64,000 nucleotides of DNA from JACPNO01 sp963825405 (lineage in GTDB: Bacteria > Acidobacteriota > Terriglobia > Bryobacterales > Bryobacteraceae): positions 682,001 to 746,000 of the forward strand of contig CAWGTB010000003.1 in the NCBI GenBank assembly GCA_963825405.1, in the 5' to 3' direction. Made by a program: the position numbers and the translations under genes. Every line of letters starts with the position of its first letter. Position 1 is the stretch's first letter. This document shows, piece by piece, positions 26,388 to 35,670 of this stretch. The notes beneath the pieces are model-generated. The model was not told where the DNA came from and ran no database searches. It worked only from the letters and a program-made list of their open reading frames with translations.

Positions 26388-26477
26388 GGTCGCATGCTCC
26401 TTGGGCTCAACTAAGCTGATTCTCAAGAATTCTATCAACGTTTCGCCTGCGCGGTGAGTATATACCTGTAGAACCGC

Positions 26478-27065
26478 ATGCCAGAGCTGGCGTTGATGAT
26501 GACCGCCGACCGCGTGGAGCCGGATGAGCAGGAGTTCACTCGGCTGGTGAAGCTGGCCAAGAGCGGCGACAGCGGGGCGTTCGAAGTCATCGTTCTTCGC
26601 CACGAACGGCGTGTACTGAGTACGGCGATGCACCTGCTGGGCGGCAATCGCGAAGACGCCCGGGATGCGGCGCAGCAGGTTTTTCTCAAACTGCACCGGC
26701 ATCTGGGGCGGCTTGACGAAAACCTGGCGTTTACGGCGTGGCTGTACCGGGTCACGGTGAATGTCTGCCGGGACATTCATCGCGCACGAGCCGCACGGCC
26801 CACCGTGCCGTTGGATCAGGCGGGTGAGGTGGCGGGTTGTTTGGAGTCGGACGAAGCGCTGGTGCGCAGCGAGCAGAGCCGGATCATTCATGCCGCGCTC
26901 GCGACGCTGCCGGAGAAAGAGCGCGCTGCTATTGTCCTGCGCGATCTCGAAGGCCTGACCACGCGGGAAGTGGCGCGAATACTTGGTTCGTCAGAGGGAA
27001 CAGTGCGGTCGCAGATCAGCCACGCGCGCCTGAAGATGCGGCAACACTTGCGGAGGTCGTCATGA
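26478..27065 (+). CDS. ECF-type RNA polymerase sigma factor
   Basis: 195 residues. Region 2: NREDARDAAQQVFLKLHRHL and TAWLYRVTVNVCRDIHR. Region 4: LPEKERAAIVLRDLEGLTTR and ARILGSSEGTVRSQISHARL. TATATA at 26459-26464 lies 13 bases before the ATG with no ribosome binding site, so the mRNA may be near-leaderless. The stop overlaps the ATG of the zinc-finger gene (ATGA). Divergent from the Gfo/Idh operon. Confidence 0.94.
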   Translation: MPELALMMTADRVEPDEQEFTRLVKLAKSGDSGAFEVIVLRHERRVLSTAMHLLGGNREDARDAAQQVFLKLHRHLGRLDENLAFTAWLYRVTVNVCRDIHRARAARPTVPLDQAGEVAGCLESDEALVRSEQSRIIHAALATLPEKERAAIVLRDLEGLTTREVARILGSSEGTVRSQISHARLKMRQHLRRSS

Positions 27066-27559
27066 ATTGCGGCCGGTTCGAAAGCATGATCGCGCTGGAT
27101 GTCGAAGGCGATCTGCCGGTGCGGCAGTCGGCCCGGCTGGCTCAGCATCTGGAAGATTGCAGCGGCTGCCGGCAATTTGCCGAGGAGATGCGCGCGAGCC
27201 AGGCGTGGTGGAAGTCAGTAAGGCTAGAGGCTCCGCCCCCCTCGGTGTTGACGGAAGTTCGCTGGCCGAAACCTGGGCGGACAATATTCTGGCCTTGGCT
27301 GCGTTGGGCGCCGCTGGCGGTGACGGCGGGACTTTTCATGGCGATGTTGGCCGGTATGATGTCGCGCCGTCCGGAATTAGCGCCGCCTAAATTGGAGATT
27401 GCGGCAGTGGTTCCAGTGCCGCCTACGCTGCCAGTGGCACGCGTGAATCCGGTTCGCAAACGGCCGCCTAAGCCGAAACCAGAGCCGCTGCTGGTGAAAT
27501 TAGTTACCGACGACCCCGAGGTCGTCATTTATTGGTTAGTGGATCGTAAGGGAGATTAG
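27062..27559 (+). CDS. Zinc-finger anti-sigma factor
   Basis: 165 residues. The N-terminal HLEDCSGCRQFAEEM holds the HxxxCxxC of the ZAS anti-sigma domain, preceded by CGRFESMIALDVEGDLP. One membrane helix follows near residue 85-105 (WAPLAVTAGLFMAMLAGMM), then a Pro-rich outer part with KRPPKPKPEP. Its ATG overlaps the sigma stop, so the pair is coupled. It is expected to hold the sigma factor at the membrane until a signal arrives. Confidence 0.88.
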   Translation: MNCGRFESMIALDVEGDLPVRQSARLAQHLEDCSGCRQFAEEMRASQAWWKSVRLEAPPPSVLTEVRWPKPGRTIFWPWLRWAPLAVTAGLFMAMLAGMMSRRPELAPPKLEIAAVVPVPPTLPVARVNPVRKRPPKPKPEPLLVKLVTDDPEVVIYWLVDRKGD

Positions 27560-27561
27560 TC

Positions 27562-28272
27562 ATGAAGCTGCTTTTGATTTGTGCGGGTTTGCTGATTTTC
27601 TCGGCGGTTGGCCTGGCTCAGGAAAAGCCGGCAAGGCAGCCCGATGCATCCGAACATTGGCCGGTCAAAATGTTCCAGGTCAAGTATGCGGATGTAAAAC
27701 AGCTTCGCGACGTGCTCAACGTTTTCGGGGCGTTCATCAGCGCGGACACCCACCTGAAGGTCTTGACGGTTCGCGCGCCAGAAAGAATTCTCACGACGAT
27801 TGAGGAATCCATCAAACTTCTGGACGTGCCTCCGGTCCCGGCCAGGGATATTGAGCTGACCGTGCATTTGCTGATTGCTTCTGCGCAAGCCGCTGCCGGA
27901 GCGTTGCCGGTTGAGCTCGATCCAGCGATCAAGCAGTTAAAAGCGATCTTCAACTACAAGGGATATCGATTACTGGAAACTCTCTTGGTTCGTACTCGCG
28001 AAGATCAAGCGGCCGACTTGTCGGGGTACCTGCCGTCGATCGATGCTCACGAGTCCGTGGTGTATACATTTCACATTAACTCAGCTCGGATCACAGCGGA
28101 CGGCAAGGATCGCGTGTTTCACATTAACAACCTGCAGCTGCGCATTCGCCACGCCGGCATCACCACCGACATCGATGTTCGCGAAGGTCAGAAAGCCGTA
28201 GTCGGCAAAGCCAACCTCGAAACTTCCGACAACGCACTCATTCTGGTTCTGACCGCTAAGGTCGTCGACTAA
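27562..28272 (+). CDS. Secreted protein with secretin-N-like domain
   Basis: 236 residues. Signal peptide LLLICAGLLIFSAVGLAQ. Then VKMFQVKYADVKQLRDVLNVFG and LTVRAPERILTTIEESIKLLD, the repeat typical of secretin N1/STN domains, but no secretin pore domain follows. The rest is beta-rich (YTFHINSARITADGK, TDIDVREGQKAVVGK). GGGAGATTAG sets the start. Third gene of the sigma/anti-sigma module, so it may be a signal-side partner. The 3' end overlaps the opposing gene by 17 bases. Confidence 0.75.
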   Translation: MKLLLICAGLLIFSAVGLAQEKPARQPDASEHWPVKMFQVKYADVKQLRDVLNVFGAFISADTHLKVLTVRAPERILTTIEESIKLLDVPPVPARDIELTVHLLIASAQAAAGALPVELDPAIKQLKAIFNYKGYRLLETLLVRTREDQAADLSGYLPSIDAHESVVYTFHINSARITADGKDRVFHINNLQLRIRHAGITTDIDVREGQKAVVGKANLETSDNALILVLTAKVVD

Positions 28273-31200
28273 GCAGTTCGCCGGTGCCGTTCTTGCGCAG
28301 CGCGGCCGTGTCCAGCACCCAGCGGCGGATGATCTGGTAGCCGCGGTCATCCGGCTTGTAACGCACGCCGCCCTGGTGGCCGTCCTCTTTTCCGGTTTGG
28401 ACGTTCAGCGGCTTGCGCAACAGTTTGCTGGTCTCGACGTCGGTCTCATTCACGCGTTCCAGCAGGGCGCGATAGTCGCGCCACAAATCTTTCGCGCCGA
28501 TCAGTCCGTTGCGCGCCGGCGCAGCCAGTTCCATCGAAGGCACGCGTCCCGCAACGCCGTGGCAGCCAAAGCAGGCCTGCTCATCGTAGCGGTTGGGGCG
28601 ATTCATTTCAGGCACGACGTAATCGCGAAAGTACGCCAGATTTCGCATCCACGTGGCGTTCATCGGCGGCTTACCGGGGGCGGAATCGGCGTTGATGGCG
28701 GCGTGCAGCTCCTTGTCGAAATCTTTGTAAGGATCGGCTTCCATCTTTTCCAGCGCGGCCATCACTTCCGGATTGCTGCGGATCGCGGTCTCCGGCACGT
28801 AAAAAACTGCGGTGAGGCGCAGCAGGTCTTCCACGCCGGGCGAAAGCTGCTTTGTGAACAATTCCAAGGCGCGCCGGCGAACGTCAGCCAGCGAGTCCGG
28901 AGCCGTGGGCGCGGTGCCGCGCACTTCCGGAATCGCAGAATTGTAGGTGAGAATCCATTTCACGTTGAGCAGCCAGAAATATTCCTCCAGGCGATTGCGA
29001 AATGTTCTTGGAAACAGATCCAACACCACGGGCACGTGCAAATCCGGGTTGTCCGACAGCAGCAGGCCAAGCTGCTCAGCCAAATATTGCTGCGATTCAC
29101 TCTTGCCGTCATCGAGTTTTGGAATCAGGGCGGCGAACAGCAGGCGCTGCTGTTCTTCAGTGCCCGGAATATTCCAGTGGCCGCGATTGAACAGGCGCAT
29201 CACAGGCTTCGAGAGCTGATCGCGCCGGTCGACGTCCGCTGCGCCGCGCTTCACCTGTTCGATCAGCGGCTCGACGAATTCCTGCGTCCCGGGCAAAGAG
29301 ATAAAGCGTGGATCGGACATCGAAGTCGCGGCGACGGGGCGCAAATTCTCCGGCCCGGATTTCGCGAAGGTCAGCAGCTTTTTCTGCAGCGGTTCGTAGC
29401 TCGCGCCGGCCGCGGCTTCGAGCGCCAGGCGTACGCCATTTTCGTTCTGACGATTCTCCGCGCGGTTCCAGTACGCCACCACCGCCTTGCCCACCATGTC
29501 CTTGCTGTGCTCGGTGGTGTAGCCCAATTGCCCGGGGCCGCCGTCGCCGCCGGCCATGTTGTAATACGTTCCGGCTACGGCCACGATGTGTTTCACCAGG
29601 GTGGGATTGGGGTGATCCAGCTTTTTAGAAATGGCATCGAAGAGCTGCGCCAGCTCCAGGTACTGATGTTCGTTAGTGCCGTTGGCCCTGTGTCCATTGG
29701 CGATGAAGAGCGCTTGCGTCTGATAGCGCTGCGCGTTTTCCACTAGCACGTTGGGCTCGGGCCGTTCCAGCATCGCCAGAAACGACGCGTTCAGCGCTGT
29801 CCGCACCGGCGGATTCCATATCCACCAATTCCATGCCGCGCGTACCGACCACGCCCGCACCGCCGGGCTGGCGTCGCGATTCATCATGCGGTCGAGCATG
29901 GCGGTCAGGCGCGGAAAATTGACGTGCGCGCCAGTCATGACAGCGTCGGCGCGCATGATCAGCGTCGCTGCGACCTGCTCGCGGGTGAGGTCGTCGCCAT
30001 GCGCGTAGGCGGCGTTGACTTCGTTCCAGCCGCGATCGTCCAGCAGCGCTTGCCGCAGGCCCCAGCGCGCGGCTTCGCGCACCATTTTCACGGAATCCGA
30101 AAGACCGAGCACCAATGGCGCAACGCTGGCATCGCTGTGCGCCGCGCCGAGCGCGATCATGGCCCAGTAGCGCACCTGCGGGCTGGCGTGGGTTGCGCCG
30201 GGCAGAATCAAATCCGTGAACTGCGGATCGGACTGCTGGGCCAGCGTGCGGAATCTCGCGATGGTGTCGTTCAGCGATTCGTTCGATTGCGGCACGAAAT
30301 CCGCGCGTTGAATGGGCGCGGGCGTTTCCGGATATAAACGCGCCAGCGCGTGCAGCGCGTACGACGTGGTCACGAATCCGGTGAGCGCGTTCTTGTTCCA
30401 GCGGCCGCAGGGATCCTGCATGCGCAGCAGCGCCTGCACGCCTTTGGCGACTACTGGATCGTCATCCTTGTGGCCGAGCGCAGCGAGCGCCCAAACGGCA
30501 AGTGCCGTCGGGGCGGGATCTTCCTTGGGGTCCACTACGCCCGGCGTGAACCCCCAGGTGCCGTCTTCGCCCTGCGATGCACGTAAACGCGCTTCGTCGG
30601 TTTCCAGTTGCGCTGCGACGCGCGCCATGAACGAGCGCGCTTCGTCCGTGTTGCCTTTCAAAGCCGCATAATCGCGCGGAAAGACGTTACGGAAGAATTC
30701 GATGCGGTGCGCCATGTCGTCGGTAAACTTAGGCAGCACGCCCAGCATCTTCTCGGCTTTTTCCTCCAGGGCTTCAAAATATTTCGCGTCGTGAGTCTTG
30801 TCCCAGGCCACGCGCAGAATCTCGCCGGCATAGTTGTAGACCACGGCCTGGCCGACGTTCGAGCCCGGCCCAGCGGCGTTAATGCCTCCCGGATCGCTCG
30901 ATTGCAGCACGAAGTTCGCGGTGCGAATCTGCTGTTTGGATTGCAGCTTGCGCGGGGCTTGCAGTTGTTCGAGCGTAACCACGTTGTGTCCCGCAACTCG
31001 CGTGCCCGCCGGTCCGTCGCCCAAATCGTAGGGCGCGAGGCTGGTGTTATTGGCCGCGTCCTTCAGAAAATTAGTGGGGCGCAGCGATTCGTACATCACG
31101 TTAATCAGGTGGCGGAAGTTCTGCACGTTTTCCGGGAGGTAGCCGAGCTTCATCGGATAGGCTGAGCCCCACACGCCGGATTGGGTGTGGCAGCTCATGC

Positions 31201-32230
31201 AGCCCGTGCCGAGCAGATTGCCGGTGTCGCGGATGCGGCGCTCGACGCTTGCGCCACGCGGACGGTTCATCAGCCACGCGTCGACTTGCGCCAGGTGATC
31301 GTAAAGCCCCTGGCGGATGGCGTCGCGCGGATCGGTATACGGTGCGGGCCGGCGAATGCGCAGCTCGATTTCGTAGCCCGGGGCGTTGGCTTCCGCCCGT
31401 AGAAAATAAACGCCGCCTGGTTTTAGGATGCGATTGATCTCGGTACGGTGCTCTTCGAGCTGCTGGTGCACGCGCTCGTTGGCGTTCATGCCCTCCTTGT
31501 ACTCGGTATGATCGGCGGTGTAGAAGCGCAGGCGCGCAGCCACCAACGGATCGGCGAACGTCAGATTCGCTGTGAAAAGGCGAGGTTCGGTGCCTTTGTA
31601 CTCGATGCGGAACCAGTCGTCACCGGAATCGCCGACTTGCCCGTTGTCGAAATATTCGATGTCGTCGGCGCCACCGGTGATGTGCAGGGTTTGGTCCTGA
31701 TTGCCGGCTTCGAGCGGAATATCCTGCGCCTGTTCGAGAGAATTATTCGGCTCCACCTCGACGATCATGTGGCGCGCCGATGTTCCGAACTCCACGGGCT
31801 TGACGGCAACGCGCATGGCGACGCTTTTGCCGGCGGGCCATGGCGTCAGCGTGGGAAATTCGTCGACTGCCGGGACGATGCCGCTCTCCCGCCAGCGCGG
31901 CGAATTGAACAGCGGCTTCTCATCCGTCACCGGCTGGATTGCCAGAACATATTTGCCGGCCACCGGCGCGCGATAGACGAAATACACATCGGGATCGAGC
32001 GCATGGATTACTTTGCGCAGGCTGGCGTTGGCGACGGGCGCGGTCCAGGCGACGGCTACGCGGCCATTCACGGGCAGAGCTGATGGCGCGGTCATGCCCG
32101 CTGAGACTTCCACCGTCTCGCCCGCAGCCAGCGTAACGCTCTCCGACCACGCCTTTTCCAGGCGAATTTGGCGGTCGATTCCTGGCAACAAAGCGGGCAG
32201 CAGGAAGAGGAAAAGGGGTGCGCGCAGCAT
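28256..32230 (-). CDS. Giant exported diheme protein with prenyltransferase-like toroid and HEAT repeats
   Basis: 1324 residues, intact. Signal peptide APLFLFLLPALLPG. Residues about 20-310 are beta-rich and contain a pre-peptidase-like EVEPNNSLEQAQDIPLEAG segment. A heme motif CMSCH lies near 343. Residues about 550-640 have squalene-cyclase/prenyltransferase-type repeats (GEDGTWGFTPGV, PTALAVWALAALG, CGRWNKNALTGFVTTSYALH). Residues about 680-1000 resemble HEAT repeats (SPQVRYWAMIALG, VKMVREAARWGLRQALL). A second heme motif CFGCH is near 1218, with a C-terminal cytochrome-like region. Probably periplasmic or surface exposed. The electron partner and substrate are unknown. Confidence 0.85.
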   Translation of the reverse strand: MLRAPLFLFLLPALLPGIDRQIRLEKAWSESVTLAAGETVEVSAGMTAPSALPVNGRVAVAWTAPVANASLRKVIHALDPDVYFVYRAPVAGKYVLAIQPVTDEKPLFNSPRWRESGIVPAVDEFPTLTPWPAGKSVAMRVAVKPVEFGTSARHMIVEVEPNNSLEQAQDIPLEAGNQDQTLHITGGADDIEYFDNGQVGDSGDDWFRIEYKGTEPRLFTANLTFADPLVAARLRFYTADHTEYKEGMNANERVHQQLEEHRTEINRILKPGGVYFLRAEANAPGYEIELRIRRPAPYTDPRDAIRQGLYDHLAQVDAWLMNRPRGASVERRIRDTGNLLGTGCMSCHTQSGVWGSAYPMKLGYLPENVQNFRHLINVMYESLRPTNFLKDAANNTSLAPYDLGDGPAGTRVAGHNVVTLEQLQAPRKLQSKQQIRTANFVLQSSDPGGINAAGPGSNVGQAVVYNYAGEILRVAWDKTHDAKYFEALEEKAEKMLGVLPKFTDDMAHRIEFFRNVFPRDYAALKGNTDEARSFMARVAAQLETDEARLRASQGEDGTWGFTPGVVDPKEDPAPTALAVWALAALGHKDDDPVVAKGVQALLRMQDPCGRWNKNALTGFVTTSYALHALARLYPETPAPIQRADFVPQSNESLNDTIARFRTLAQQSDPQFTDLILPGATHASPQVRYWAMIALGAAHSDASVAPLVLGLSDSVKMVREAARWGLRQALLDDRGWNEVNAAYAHGDDLTREQVAATLIMRADAVMTGAHVNFPRLTAMLDRMMNRDASPAVRAWSVRAAWNWWIWNPPVRTALNASFLAMLERPEPNVLVENAQRYQTQALFIANGHRANGTNEHQYLELAQLFDAISKKLDHPNPTLVKHIVAVAGTYYNMAGGDGGPGQLGYTTEHSKDMVGKAVVAYWNRAENRQNENGVRLALEAAAGASYEPLQKKLLTFAKSGPENLRPVAATSMSDPRFISLPGTQEFVEPLIEQVKRGAADVDRRDQLSKPVMRLFNRGHWNIPGTEEQQRLLFAALIPKLDDGKSESQQYLAEQLGLLLSDNPDLHVPVVLDLFPRTFRNRLEEYFWLLNVKWILTYNSAIPEVRGTAPTAPDSLADVRRRALELFTKQLSPGVEDLLRLTAVFYVPETAIRSNPEVMAALEKMEADPYKDFDKELHAAINADSAPGKPPMNATWMRNLAYFRDYVVPEMNRPNRYDEQACFGCHGVAGRVPSMELAAPARNGLIGAKDLWRDYRALLERVNETDVETSKLLRKPLNVQTGKEDGHQGGVRYKPDDRGYQIIRRWVLDTAALRKNGTGELLSRRP

Positions 32231-32238
32231 CGAAGCTA

Positions 32239-32267
32239 AATTCTACCAACGTTTGCCACGCTATACT
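32239..32267 (+). promoter_or_regulatory. Possible rhaB promoter/operator
   Basis: TATACT at 32262-32267 is a -10-like element 12 bases before the rhaB ATG. Just upstream, CCAACGTTTGC resembles a LacI-family operator core (ACGTT centre). A nearly identical 16-base string occurs at 26428-26443. No clear -35. No LacI-type regulator gene is in the window. Confidence 0.3.
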
Positions 32268-32279
32268 GGCCCAAATCCG

Positions 32280-33764
32280 ATGTCACAGTATCTGGCGTTC
32301 GACCTGGGAGCGGAAAGCGGCCGGGCCATTTTGGGCACGCTGGCCGGCGGCCGTCTGGCGCTGGAAGAGCTGCATCGTTTTGCCAACACACCCGTGCGCG
32401 CGCTTTCGGCGCTGTATTGGGACACGCTGCGGCTTTGGCACGAAATTCAGCGGGGTCTCGCCGTCGCCGGCCGTGAGCGCCGCCTGACGCTGCAGGGTAT
32501 CGGCGTCGATACGTGGGGCGTGGATTTCGCGCTGTTGGGCGCTGATGGCGCGCTGGTGGATAATCCCCGCCACTATCGCGATGCGCGGAACCACGGTATG
32601 CCGGAAGCGGCGTTCGCCGTCATCCCGCGCGCAGAAATTTTTGCGCGCACCGGCGTGCAGTTCATGCAGATCAACACGCTGTATCAGCTTTACGCGATGC
32701 GCCTGGCGGAGGCGCCGGCTTTGGCCAGCGCGCGCACCCTGCTGATGACGCCGGACCTGTTCAATTATTGGCTTACGGGCGTCGCGCGCTCGGAACTCAC
32801 CATTGCGAGCACGTCGCAGATGATCGATCCCCGCCGCCGGGCCTGGGCTACGGATTTATTTGAAAAGCTCGGGCTGCCCGCGGGAATCCTACCCGAAATC
32901 GTCGCGCCGGGAACCAGGCTCGGGCCGCTGTTGGCAGCGGTGCGCGAAGCTTCGGGGCTCGGCGAGACGCCCGTATACGCGACGGGATGTCACGACACCG
33001 CTTCTGCCGTCGCTGCCGTTCCGGCCGAGGGCGGCGACTGGTGCTACATCAGCTCCGGAACCTGGTCTCTGATGGGCGTGGAACTGGATGCGCCGGTGAT
33101 CGATGAGCGCTCGCTCGTTCTGAATCTCACCAACGAACTGGGCGCGGCGGGCAAAACCCGTTTGCTGAAAAACATTGCCGGATTGTGGCTGCTGCAGGAG
33201 TGCCGCCGGGCCTGGGAACTCGCCGGGCAGGCGTACAGCTACGAGCAATTGACGGATTTAGCGGCGGCCGCGACGCCATTCGCCGCTGTCATTGATCCCG
33301 ATGCGTTTCTCGAACCCGGCGATATGCCGGCGCGCATTGCCGCGTACTGCCGTTCCACGCGGCAGCTGGAGCCCGCATCGCACGCCGTTTTCGTGCGCAC
33401 GATTCTGGAAAGCCTGGCGTTGCGCTATCGCTCCGTGCTGGAAAGCTTGGAGACGTTGCTCTCTCGCCGTTTCGCCACGATCCATATTGTGGGCGGTGGT
33501 TCGCGCAATCGCCTGCTCAATCAATTGGTGGCCGACGCTACGGGCCGCACTGTGATCGCCGGCCCTGCCGAAGCCACCGCTATGGGCAACGTGCTGATTC
33601 AGGCTATCGGCGCGGGCGAACTGTCCGGTTTGTCCGAGGCGCGGGCGATTGTGAGGAACTCGTCGCAGCTGGAAGTTTTTCAGCCACGGAACACAGCAGG
33701 TTGGGATGAAGCTTACGACAGATACTGCGCGCTACCAGGCTGTGTAGCCGCCATCGACCATTAA
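32280..33764 (+). CDS. rhaB: Rhamnulokinase
   Basis: 494 residues. FGGY sugar kinase. The N-terminal phosphate motif is LAFDLGAESGRAILG; later GIGVDTWGVDFALLG, NTLYQLYAM, TPDLFNYWLTG, and the second half has ATGCHDTASAVAAVP, YISSGTWSLMGVE and IHIVGGGSRNRLLNQ, all typical of RhaB. It phosphorylates L-rhamnulose to rhamnulose-1-phosphate. No other rhamnose gene lies next to it; the neighbouring SDR on the opposite strand could be related. No ribosome binding site; TATACT is close to the start. The 3' end overlaps the opposing SDR gene by 33 bases. Confidence 0.92.
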   Translation: MSQYLAFDLGAESGRAILGTLAGGRLALEELHRFANTPVRALSALYWDTLRLWHEIQRGLAVAGRERRLTLQGIGVDTWGVDFALLGADGALVDNPRHYRDARNHGMPEAAFAVIPRAEIFARTGVQFMQINTLYQLYAMRLAEAPALASARTLLMTPDLFNYWLTGVARSELTIASTSQMIDPRRRAWATDLFEKLGLPAGILPEIVAPGTRLGPLLAAVREASGLGETPVYATGCHDTASAVAAVPAEGGDWCYISSGTWSLMGVELDAPVIDERSLVLNLTNELGAAGKTRLLKNIAGLWLLQECRRAWELAGQAYSYEQLTDLAAAATPFAAVIDPDAFLEPGDMPARIAAYCRSTRQLEPASHAVFVRTILESLALRYRSVLESLETLLSRRFATIHIVGGGSRNRLLNQLVADATGRTVIAGPAEATAMGNVLIQAIGAGELSGLSEARAIVRNSSQLEVFQPRNTAGWDEAYDRYCALPGCVAAIDH

Positions 33765-34493
33765 GTGCGCCGCAGTAATGAAGCTGGCTTCGTCCGACGC
33801 CAGAAACAGCGCCGCGTTGGCCACTTCACGAGGCTCACCCAACCGTCCCAGCATGTGCATCGGGGCTACCTTGTCGCGCCATTGCTCGAAGGTAATACCC
33901 ATGCGCTCGATCTCGCGGACCGACGCGCTGGTAAAAATGCAGCCGGGGCAAATGCTGTTGACGCGGATTTTGTACTGCGCCAGATCGAGCGCCATGCACT
34001 TGGTCATGGTGAGTATCCCGCCCTTGCTGGCGTTGTAGGTCGCGAAATCGCGCTGCGCGATGATGCTGCTCATCGACGCCATGTTCACGATCGCGCCGCC
34101 GCGGGCCTTCATGTGCTCGATGGCGAACTTGGAAACCATCGCCGTGCCGATGATGTTGACGCCCAGCACCTTCTGCCAATCGGCGGGCTGGGCGTTCTCG
34201 ACACTTTTCGAAGTGAAATCGGCGGCGTTATTGATGAGGATGTCGATCGCGCCAAAGGCTTGCATGGCGCCTTCGGCAATGCGGCGCGCCCCGGATTCCT
34301 GAGAGATATCGGCCACCACCAGCGCTGCCTTGGCACCGAGTTTCTCGACCTTATCCCGCGTCTTCTCGGCGGCGTTTTCCTGGATGTCGTTGAGCACCAG
34401 GTGTGCGCCTTCTTCGGCGAAGCGTAAAGCGATGGCTTCGCCGATGCCCGCGCCCACGCCGGTAACAATCGCGGTCTTGCCCTTTAATCGCAT
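33732..34493 (-). CDS. SDR family oxidoreductase
   Basis: 253 residues. TGVGAGIGEAIALRF binds the nucleotide; NDIQ at the end of the second strand suggests NAD preference; ILINNAADFTSK follows; the catalytic Ser is in NMASMSSI and the Tyr/Lys pair is in TYNASKGG, so it is complete. The C-terminal LMVDGGYTAW is normal. Convergent with rhaB and overlapping it by 33 bases, upstream of nothing on its strand except clpP. Substrate unknown; a sugar or 2-keto-deoxy acid is possible. Confidence 0.92.
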   Translation of the reverse strand: MRLKGKTAIVTGVGAGIGEAIALRFAEEGAHLVLNDIQENAAEKTRDKVEKLGAKAALVVADISQESGARRIAEGAMQAFGAIDILINNAADFTSKSVENAQPADWQKVLGVNIIGTAMVSKFAIEHMKARGGAIVNMASMSSIIAQRDFATYNASKGGILTMTKCMALDLAQYKIRVNSICPGCIFTSASVREIERMGITFEQWRDKVAPMHMLGRLGEPREVANAALFLASDEASFITAAHLMVDGGYTAW

Positions 34494-34503
34494 GGCGGGC
34501 GGG

Positions 34504-35124
34504 TTACTTGTTGACGGGCGCCGGAGCCAGTTCGCGGCTAGAAACCACGCGGTCGATCATGCCGTACTCAACCGCCTGCTCGGCGCTCATGATGTAATCG
34601 CGATCCACGTCGCGGGCTATGCGCTCCACTCCCTGGCCGGTGTAGTCCGCCAGAATTTGGTTGAGGGTCTCGCGCATGCGAAGAATTTCTTTGGCGTAAA
34701 TGTCAATGTCCGCTGCCTGGCCAGCCAGGCCGTGCATGGAAGGCTGGTGGATCATGATGCGGGAATTGGGCAGGCTGTAGCGCTTGCCTTTGGTCCCGGC
34801 GGCCAACAGCACGGCAGCCATCGAGGCGGCTTGTCCCACGCAAAACGTCACGATATCGGGCCGGACGAACTTCATGGTATCCAGAATGGCCAGGCCGGCT
34901 GTGATCGATCCGCCCGGCGAATTCAAGTAAATCGAAATATCTCTCTCCGGATCCTCGGCTTCGAGAAAAAGGAGTTGCGCAATCACCAGATTGGAGACGT
35001 TGTCGTCAATTGGCGTGCCCAGGAAGATGATGTTTTCCTTGAGCAGGCGCGAGTAAATGTCGTACGCACGTTCGCCCCGTGAGGTTTGCTCGACCACCAT
35101 CGGGACTAGTACAGATTGACCCAT
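34504..35124 (-). CDS. clpP: ATP-dependent Clp protease proteolytic subunit
   Basis: 206 residues from ATG 35124 (MGQSVLVPMVVEQTSRGE). Serine protease of the ClpAP/ClpXP barrel. The catalytic Ser is in CVGQAASMAAVLLAAG, the His in RIMIHQPSMHG and the Asp in VDRDYIMSAEQAVEYG. SPGGSITAGLAI is the substrate-groove strand. Upstream on the same strand is an Rrf2-type regulator; clpX is not in the window. Confidence 0.96.
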   Translation of the reverse strand: MGQSVLVPMVVEQTSRGERAYDIYSRLLKENIIFLGTPIDDNVSNLVIAQLLFLEAEDPERDISIYLNSPGGSITAGLAILDTMKFVRPDIVTFCVGQAASMAAVLLAAGTKGKRYSLPNSRIMIHQPSMHGLAGQAADIDIYAKEILRMRETLNQILADYTGQGVERIARDVDRDYIMSAEQAVEYGMIDRVVSSRELAPAPVNK

Positions 35125-35155
35125 TTCGATTCGTTTCCTCTCTCGTTTCAGTAGC

Positions 35156-35620
35156 TTAGCGTGACTTTGCAGCCGGGCGTTTGCTGCGTTTGGGTTTGAG
35201 CGCCTGGCGCTTCTCGCGAAGCGCTTCGGCCAGACCGCCGATTGTATTCCGCCCCAAATAATCCATGATACGCGAACGCAGCGCTTTCCACGAGTCGTGC
35301 AGCGGGCAGGGGACGTCGTCGGTGCATTCGGGAAACCCGGCAATGCAGCGTTCGCAGGGTGAGGCGCCGTCCAGCACAGCCACAACATCCAGCAGGCGGA
35401 TGTTGGCGGCCGCCTCACGCAGGCGGAATCCTCCGGTCGGCCCTTTGTTCGAGCGGAGCATTCCCTGACGCGCGAGCTGCTGGAGAATCTTTGCCAGGAA
35501 GTGTGCCGGAATTTTCTCATGCTCGGCAATGTCCTTCACCATGGCGTAGCGGCCCTCGGGAAGGTCCGCCAGGTAAATGAGCGCGCGGATGGCATGTTCG
35601 ACAGTGCGCGAAAAGATCAT
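35156..35620 (-). CDS. Rrf2 family transcriptional regulator
   Basis: 154 residues. Winged helix-turn-helix with YLADLPEGRYAMVKDIAEHEKIPAHFLAKILQQL and the wing KGPTGGFRL. Three cysteines follow in CERCIAGFPECTDDVPCPL, the spacing used by IscR/RsrR/NsrR-type members for a [2Fe-2S] or [4Fe-4S] cluster. A long basic tail (KPKRSKRPAAKSR) is unusual. Likely senses Fe-S, NO or redox state. Upstream of clpP on the same strand; target genes unknown. Confidence 0.92.
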   Translation of the reverse strand: MIFSRTVEHAIRALIYLADLPEGRYAMVKDIAEHEKIPAHFLAKILQQLARQGMLRSNKGPTGGFRLREAAANIRLLDVVAVLDGASPCERCIAGFPECTDDVPCPLHDSWKALRSRIMDYLGRNTIGGLAEALREKRQALKPKRSKRPAAKSR

Positions 35621-35670
35621 GAATTCTCCATGGTAATTCGCGCATGCGCTAAAATAAAGGCAACTTCCTC

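Noticed and set aside
28376..29746. 456-codon open frame antisense to the giant diheme gene
   Set aside because: Shadow of a GC-rich coding strand; the opposite frame has signal peptide, heme motifs and repeats, this one only Arg/Gln/Gly-rich low-information sequence.
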